Of a stretch of 64,000 nt of DNA, positions 59,304-64,000 are shown in pieces. This stretch comes from Pseudomonadota bacterium (GTDB lineage Bacteria > Pseudomonadota > Alphaproteobacteria > Reyranellales > Reyranellaceae): NCBI GenBank assembly GCA_018240745.1, contig JAFEFF010000222.1, positions 46,908 to 110,907 on the forward strand. The letters are read 5' to 3'. Positions within the stretch are counted from its first letter, which is position 1, and every line of letters starts with the position of its first letter. The notes beneath the pieces were generated by a model. The model was not told the DNA's origin and made no database searches. It saw nothing but the letters and a program-made list of their open reading frames with translations. The position numbers and the translations under genes were made by a program.

Positions 59304-61320
59304 CGATCCGCACCGTCACGGCGCTTGCCCGACCGGCATCGTCGACCACGGCGAGCCGCATCAGGCCCGAACCGTCGGGCGTCCAGATGTTGCCCTTCAA
59401 GGGCCGGCCATTGACCAGCCAGTGCAACTGGCCGCTGCCGCTCGCGGCCAGGGCCACCGTGTCATGCGGCTCGAGCTCGAGCCGGGCGTCTGGCGGCGGG
59501 TAGGCGATGCGCGGCGCGCCTTCGACCGCGGTCGGGCCGAGGCGCTGCATGCGCGGCGGAAGCTCTTTCCATGAGCCGACCTTGATCACGTCGGCCGGGG
59601 GCCGCGGCGCACGATTGTCCTCGCCCGGCAAGCGGCCGAACGCCTTGAACAGGATCGGCAGCGCGGCAACGCGGCCGACCTGGCCCGGCCGCGGTGTGCC
59701 GTCGGCATGGCCGACCCAGACCACGACCGTCCAGTTGGCGCTGTAGCCTGCCGCCCAGGCGTCGCGGAAGCCGGCGGAGGTACCGGTCTTGTAGGCGATG
59801 CGCCGATCGCGCAAAGCCACCGGCAGCGACGCGAACCCTTCGGGCAGGGGCGCATCGGCCAGGATGTCGCCGACATACCAGGCGGCGGCATCGTCCACGA
59901 GCTGCACCGGCGCGGGCTTCGGCTGATCGCGACGTACCCAGGGCGGCGCGAAGCGGCCGCCATTGGCGAGACCGCTATAGAGGCCAGCCATCTCGAGCGG
60001 CGAGACGGCCGCGCTGCCGAGCGCCATGCCGAGCGAGTTGCCCGGATCGCCCGGCGGCAGGACCGGGTTCGCGCCGGCGGCGCGCAGGGTCGACAGGAAG
60101 CGCGCCGGCCCGACCCGCTCGAGCGCCAGCACCGCCGGGATGTTGAGCGACTGCTGCAGCGCGCGCCGCACCGTGACGGCGCCCTGGTGACCGCGATCGA
60201 AGTTGTGCGGCAGCCAGTCCTTGAAGCGAATCGGCACGTCCTCGACGATCGATTCGGGATGGAGCGTGCGGTCGTCGAAGGCCAGCGCATAGATCAGCGG
60301 CTTCAACGCCGAGCCGGGCGAGCGATGGGCGCGCACCAGATCGACCTGGCCGGCATGGCCGAAGAAGTCGCCGCCGGCCAGCCAAGCCACGACGCCGCCG
60401 GTGCGGTTGTCCATCACCACCATCGCGACTTGCGCCTTGTCCGGCATCTGGCCGCGCTCCTCGGCGATCAGCCCGGCGAGGCTCGACTGGAGTTGCAGGC
60501 GGATCGTGGTCGGAATGATGGTGCCGGGCGACTGCGACGAGAGCCAGGCCGCGAGATGGGGCGCGTTCATCGGCAAGGCGAGGCGGTGTGTCGGCACCGG
60601 CCGGTTGATCGCCCTGTCGTAGACCTTCTGGTCGAGTACGTGATCTTCCAAACCGCGCGCCAGCACGCCGTCGCGGCCGTCCTTCGCCGCGTCGGGCGAC
60701 CGGTCGGGGCGGCGGCGGCTCGGCGATTGCGGGATGGCAACCAGCAGGGCGGCCTCGGCCGCGGTGAGCTGCCCGGGCTCCTTGCCGAAATAGGCGAGTG
60801 AGGCAGCGCGTACGCCTTCGAGGTTGCCGCCCATCGGCGCCAGGGTGAGGTAGATCCCCATCACCGCGCGCTTGGAGAAGTGCCATTCGAGCTGGACCGC
60901 GCGGGCAGCCTCGATGACCTTGTTGACGAAGGTACGCGGGCGAGGCTCGAGCAGGCGGGCGGCCTGCATGGTGAGGGTCGAGGCGCCGGAGACGACACGG
61001 CCGCTGGCAATGTCCTGTGCCGCGGCGCGCACGACCGACAGCGGATCGACGCCGAAGTGGTAGTCGAAGCGGCTGTCCTCGTAGGCCTTGAGCAGGGCGA
61101 GGTAGGTCGGATCGACGTCACTGGCCGCGGTCTTGAGCCGCCACAGGCCGTCTTTGGTGGTGAAGGCGCGCAGCAGCCGGCCGTTGGCGTCGACCACCTC
61201 GGTCGAGCGGTCGAGATAGCGCGTCAGGTTGGGCGGGAAAATCCGGTCGAGCGCCAGGGCCGCCGTCACCGTGAGGGTCACGGCGAGTGCCGCGCGAACC
61301 AGGGTCCGCCGCACGTTCAT
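59290..61320 (-). CDS. pbpC: Penicillin-binding protein 1C
   Basis: 676 residues from ATG 61320; ATG 61383 would add 21 residues encoded by repeat-like DNA. One N-terminal signal anchor (RTLVRAALAVTLTVTAALAL) is followed by a GT51 transglycosylase domain (catalytic Glu in LLKAYEDSRFDYHFGVDP; GASTLTMQAARL; FSKRAVMGIYLTLAP) and a transpeptidase domain with Ser in SPGSALKPLIYAL and KTGTSAGFRDAW. The C-terminus holds the PBP1C beta-domain. It polymerises and may cross-link peptidoglycan in the periplasm. It lies downstream of the alpha-2-macroglobulin gene, as in E. coli yfhM-pbpC. Confidence 0.94.
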   Translation of the reverse strand: MNVRRTLVRAALAVTLTVTAALALDRIFPPNLTRYLDRSTEVVDANGRLLRAFTTKDGLWRLKTAASDVDPTYLALLKAYEDSRFDYHFGVDPLSVVRAAAQDIASGRVVSGASTLTMQAARLLEPRPRTFVNKVIEAARAVQLEWHFSKRAVMGIYLTLAPMGGNLEGVRAASLAYFGKEPGQLTAAEAALLVAIPQSPSRRRPDRSPDAAKDGRDGVLARGLEDHVLDQKVYDRAINRPVPTHRLALPMNAPHLAAWLSSQSPGTIIPTTIRLQLQSSLAGLIAEERGQMPDKAQVAMVVMDNRTGGVVAWLAGGDFFGHAGQVDLVRAHRSPGSALKPLIYALAFDDRTLHPESIVEDVPIRFKDWLPHNFDRGHQGAVTVRRALQQSLNIPAVLALERVGPARFLSTLRAAGANPVLPPGDPGNSLGMALGSAAVSPLEMAGLYSGLANGGRFAPPWVRRDQPKPAPVQLVDDAAAWYVGDILADAPLPEGFASLPVALRDRRIAYKTGTSAGFRDAWAAGYSANWTVVVWVGHADGTPRPGQVGRVAALPILFKAFGRLPGEDNRAPRPPADVIKVGSWKELPPRMQRLGPTAVEGAPRIAYPPPDARLELEPHDTVALAASGSGQLHWLVNGRPLKGNIWTPDGSGLMRLAVVDDAGRASAVTVRIVRRP

Positions 61321-61330
61321 GGCCGGAAGC

Positions 61331-61348
61331 GCGCCACTCCGGTGGCGC
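61331..61348. repeat. Hairpin GCGCCAC-TCCG-GTGGCGC before pbpC
   Basis: A perfect 7-bp stem with a four-base loop 11 bases upstream of the pbpC ATG. It is nearly identical to the hairpin at 28558-28575 inside the large inverted repeat by the AraC and MFS genes, including the following GCTC. Confidence 0.55.
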
Positions 61349-61411
61349 TCGTCTGCGGAGGCGCGCAAGAGATGATGCGGCATCGAAGTGCCGCGCTCCC
61401 GGCGAAGAAGG

Positions 61412-64000
61412 TCATCGCGGCGCGATGGTCACGTGATCCATCGCCGTGCGGCCGAAGACGCGCGGCGCATACATGTCGGAGACGTGCACGGCGGGCAGGG
61501 CGAAGCTGCCCGGCGTCACGGCGCGCACGATGTAGGCGACGTGGAAGCGATAGCCGCCGTCGAGCTCCTCGCGGTCGGTTTCCCACCATGAGTAGTAGGG
61601 CCGGCGGCCAAGGTCGAAGGCGGCGAAGAAGCGGTCGTCGCGCGCCTCGGCGATGCGGGTACGGGTGAGGTTCGGCAGGAAGGAGAAATTCTTCACCGTT
61701 TCCTTGCTCATGACCGATTCGATCTCGAAGCCCGCGGGCAACAGGTCGAGCAGCGCAACCTGATGATACCCGCGGTCTTCATTGTACCCTTCGATCGAGA
61801 CCACGAGCCGGTCGTTCTGACGCACCTGCTCGAGATCGGCGATCTTCCCATCCAAGGTGTAGAAAGTCCGCTCGACGCTCAGGCCCGCGACGGCCGCAGG
61901 CTGCGGCTCCTTCGGCACACCGCGGGCGGTGACCTGCAGCCAGATCGGCCGGTCGCCCTGGTTTCGGACATGCACACCATGCTCGATCGCCGCGGCGTCG
62001 GGGTTGATCACCACCGGCTCCTTGGTCGACCGTCGGGCATCACCGTCCACCGAATAGGCGAGCTCGCTGTCGCCGGCCATGGCGTGCGCCGCCAGCACCA
62101 GCCAGGCCTGTTCCTGGGTGGTGGTGTCCCTGACCCGGGCGACCATCTTCTCGCGGACGGCATTGGCGACCGCCTGCAGCCCCTCGGCGCCGCCGGCCTC
62201 CTTGGCGAGCGCCAGCAGGGCGGCGCGGTCGCGCAGGGCCGAGCCGTAGTAGTCGTGGGTGTCGCGCTGGTCGATGTGCTGGCGGGCGAGGCCGAAGGCG
62301 CGCCGCGCCCGGCCGGGCTCGCCGACCTGGTTGAGCGCGGCGGCGAGCTGCGCCCAGGCGAGGCCGCCGACGATGTCACCGCCCTTGGCGTCCTGGAAGT
62401 AGCGGACGCGGCCGGCATCGGCGAGGCCCGCCTTGGCCAGCACGTACCAGCCATAGGCCTGCGCATCGGGCGACATCTTCTCCACCGAGCGGTTGAGCCA
62501 GGTCAGCGCGCGCGACAGCGAGACTGCCGGCACCGCCATCTTCTGGTCTCGCGCCCTGAGCAGGAAGTCGGTCGCGTAAGCCTGCAGCCATTCGGCGGCG
62601 GGCGAGGAGAACGGCCCCCACATGCCGAACGAGCCGTCGCTCATCTGCATGTCGACGATGCGGTAGATCGCCTCCTGCACGCGGTCGGCGATCCTGGGAT
62701 CGGCCGGGCCGTACCCCAGCAGCGCCACGTCGTTGTAGTAGAGCAGCGGCAGCGCGCGGCTGGTGGTCTGCTCGATACAGCCGTACGGGTACTTGTCGAG
62801 CGCGCGCAACAGGCCCGGCACGTCGATGCCGGGGATGCGCGAGAGCGCGACGCTCACCTGCGCGGTGCCCGGGGCGAACGGCGAGACGACCTCGCGGTCG
62901 ACCGTCAGCTCGCGCGAGGCTTCGAGCGAGGTCACCGTGTCGACCGCGCTCGGCGTCTGGGCGGCACGGACCTGGATGTCCCAGTCGCGGCGGACCGAGA
63001 AGTTGCCGGGGCCGCTGACCGCGACCGCGACCTTGCCGACGCCGACATCGCCGGCCTTCAGCGGCCAGCTCAGCAGCTCGCGCTGGTTGGTGTCGAGATG
63101 CCGGGTCTCCAACACCGGCCGCTCGAGCGAGACCGCTCCGGTCGCCTCGAGCGTCACCTTGTAGTCGCCGGCCTGGCCCTCGACATTGTGCAGCGACAGC
63201 GCCACGCGGCCGCTGTCGTCGGGGGCGAGGACACGCGGCAGGATCACATCGGCGGTGACGGCGTCGCGCACGAACCTCCGCTGGTCGGCCGAGCCGACCT
63301 TGGTTCTGTCGTAGGCGACCGCCATCAGCCGGAGCTGGCCGATGAAGTCGGGAATATCCAGGGCGATCCTGGCCTCGCCCTTGTCGTCGAGCTTCACGGG
63401 GCCGCTGAACAGCGCCACGGTGCGGGTCGGCACGATGTCGAGCCCGCCGATCTCGCCGGCGTCGCCACCGGTCCGGATCTTGCCGAGCTCATCGGCCTTG
63501 CCGTCGAGCAGGCGGCCATAGTCGTCGCGCACCGCGAGGCCGAGCTGGCGCTTGCCGAAATAATAGTCGGCCGGCTTCGGCGTCTTGAAGCGCGTAAGCT
63601 GCAGGATGCCCTCGTCGACTGCGGCGAGGGTGACATAGGCATCCGGGCCCTGGGCGCCGGTGACGTGCAGCGGCACCTCGATGCGCTGGCGCGGCGTCAC
63701 TTTCTCCGGGGCGGCGAGTTGCACCTGCAGGGTGCGCAGGCCGGGATCGATGCCGAGCCAGGTGGCGCCGATCGCGCGCACCGGCGTGCGTTCGGCCGGC
63801 GTTGCAAGCGGCCGCCAGGCGGTGACCAGCGCGTAAGCGCCGGCGCCCCATTCGGCCTTGACCGGCACGTCGATCGTGGTCCCGCCGGCCGGGATCTGCG
63901 TGCTCAGCGTCTCGTACACCTTGTCGGTGGCGATGGTGACCACTGCCTCGCCCGCGAACGGCGCCTCGATGCGGAGCTTGGCGGTGTCGCCCGGCGCGTA
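61412..64000 (-). CDS. Bacterial alpha-2-macroglobulin (YfhM type), C-terminal part (runs off window)
   Basis: 862 residues are visible; the N-terminus lies beyond the window, since the frame is still open with protein-like sequence (YAPGDTAKLRIEAPFAGEA) at 64000. Macroglobulin domains, then VTLAAVDEGILQLT and GSVGGALDDKGEARIALDIP-like segments lead to the thioester domain: YPYGCIEQTTSRALPLLYYN holds the C-x-E-Q thioester at about 62768-62779. The C-terminal MG10 domain follows. Such proteins are periplasmic lipoproteins that trap proteases after bait cleavage. It pairs with pbpC, as in many Proteobacteria. Confidence 0.93.
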   Translation of the reverse strand, partial: YAPGDTAKLRIEAPFAGEAVVTIATDKVYETLSTQIPAGGTTIDVPVKAEWGAGAYALVTAWRPLATPAERTPVRAIGATWLGIDPGLRTLQVQLAAPEKVTPRQRIEVPLHVTGAQGPDAYVTLAAVDEGILQLTRFKTPKPADYYFGKRQLGLAVRDDYGRLLDGKADELGKIRTGGDAGEIGGLDIVPTRTVALFSGPVKLDDKGEARIALDIPDFIGQLRLMAVAYDRTKVGSADQRRFVRDAVTADVILPRVLAPDDSGRVALSLHNVEGQAGDYKVTLEATGAVSLERPVLETRHLDTNQRELLSWPLKAGDVGVGKVAVAVSGPGNFSVRRDWDIQVRAAQTPSAVDTVTSLEASRELTVDREVVSPFAPGTAQVSVALSRIPGIDVPGLLRALDKYPYGCIEQTTSRALPLLYYNDVALLGYGPADPRIADRVQEAIYRIVDMQMSDGSFGMWGPFSSPAAEWLQAYATDFLLRARDQKMAVPAVSLSRALTWLNRSVEKMSPDAQAYGWYVLAKAGLADAGRVRYFQDAKGGDIVGGLAWAQLAAALNQVGEPGRARRAFGLARQHIDQRDTHDYYGSALRDRAALLALAKEAGGAEGLQAVANAVREKMVARVRDTTTQEQAWLVLAAHAMAGDSELAYSVDGDARRSTKEPVVINPDAAAIEHGVHVRNQGDRPIWLQVTARGVPKEPQPAAVAGLSVERTFYTLDGKIADLEQVRQNDRLVVSIEGYNEDRGYHQVALLDLLPAGFEIESVMSKETVKNFSFLPNLTRTRIAEARDDRFFAAFDLGRRPYYSWWETDREELDGGYRFHVAYIVRAVTPGSFALPAVHVSDMYAPRVFGRTAMDHVTIAPR

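Overview
The window is GC-rich, densely packed bacterial chromosome. No gap between genes exceeds about 210 bases. GTG and TTG starts are frequent, many neighbouring genes touch through ATGA or TGATG overlaps, and short hairpin repeats sit between operons. Gene content points to a metabolically versatile alphaproteobacterium: three TRAP systems or receptors, a Bug-type receptor, a LIV ABC transporter, CaiB/BaiF and MmgE/PrpD enzymes, a Kor-type 2-oxoacid oxidoreductase and many CoA enzymes. A Reyranella-like or other Rhodospirillales/Hyphomicrobiales lineage is plausible, but the genus is inference. I saw no rRNA, tRNA, CRISPR, prophage, integrase or insertion sequence.

Layout, left half. 1-7.3 kb: a class V (serine/alanine-glyoxylate type) aminotransferase and a cut-off glutathione S-transferase on the minus strand, opposite a GntR regulator, a FAD/Fe-S 2-hydroxyacid dehydrogenase fusion and a tandem CaiB/BaiF CoA-transferase. 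7.4-9.7 kb: an enoyl-CoA hydratase and an MmgE/PrpD protein. 9.8-13.2 kb: NudC, an Old Yellow Enzyme, an orphan receiver protein and an EamA transporter. 13.2-20.4 kb: two complete TRAP operons in opposite orientation on either side of rsmB. 20.4-22.8 kb: an SbmA/YddA-like ABC exporter, a cupin and a small membrane protein. 22.8-27.5 kb: a three-gene 2-oxoacid:acceptor oxidoreductase operon with a GltD-like FAD/Fe-S partner. 27.7-31 kb: an AraC regulator, an MFS transporter and a Bug receptor.

Layout, right half. 31.1-33.1 kb: a cyclase-TolB-TPR protein preceded by a possible 22-codon leader and followed by a truncated YjbR fragment. 33-40 kb: an alkylsulfatase and a complete LIV ABC operon. 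40-42.6 kb: a minus-strand operon of haloacid dehalogenase, Thr/Ser dehydratase and membrane cyclase. 42.6-44 kb: a YdhR-like protein and an aldo/keto reductase. 44-49.6 kb: lytic transglycosylase, then dapA-smpB-SDR-acyl-CoA dehydrogenase. 49.7-58.6 kb: an orphan TRAP receptor, mccB-enoyl-CoA hydratase-mccA, a nucleobase permease, a branched-chain aminotransferase and HMG-CoA lyase. 58.7-64 kb: a LysE exporter and a pbpC / alpha-2-macroglobulin pair that runs off the window.

How the genes fit together. The 48-58.6 kb block holds most of a leucine-degradation route: aminotransferase, acyl-CoA dehydrogenase, methylcrotonyl-CoA carboxylase, hydratase and HMG-CoA lyase. The LIV transporter is a possible supplier. 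The right-hand end is a cell-envelope module. The least ordinary features are a perfect 22-bp palindrome inside the CoA-transferase reading frame, a family of dispersed hairpin elements between operons, the YjbR fragment left beside the cyclase gene, and the possible leader ORF coupled to that cyclase. I did not find a convincing undescribed defence or mobile system.
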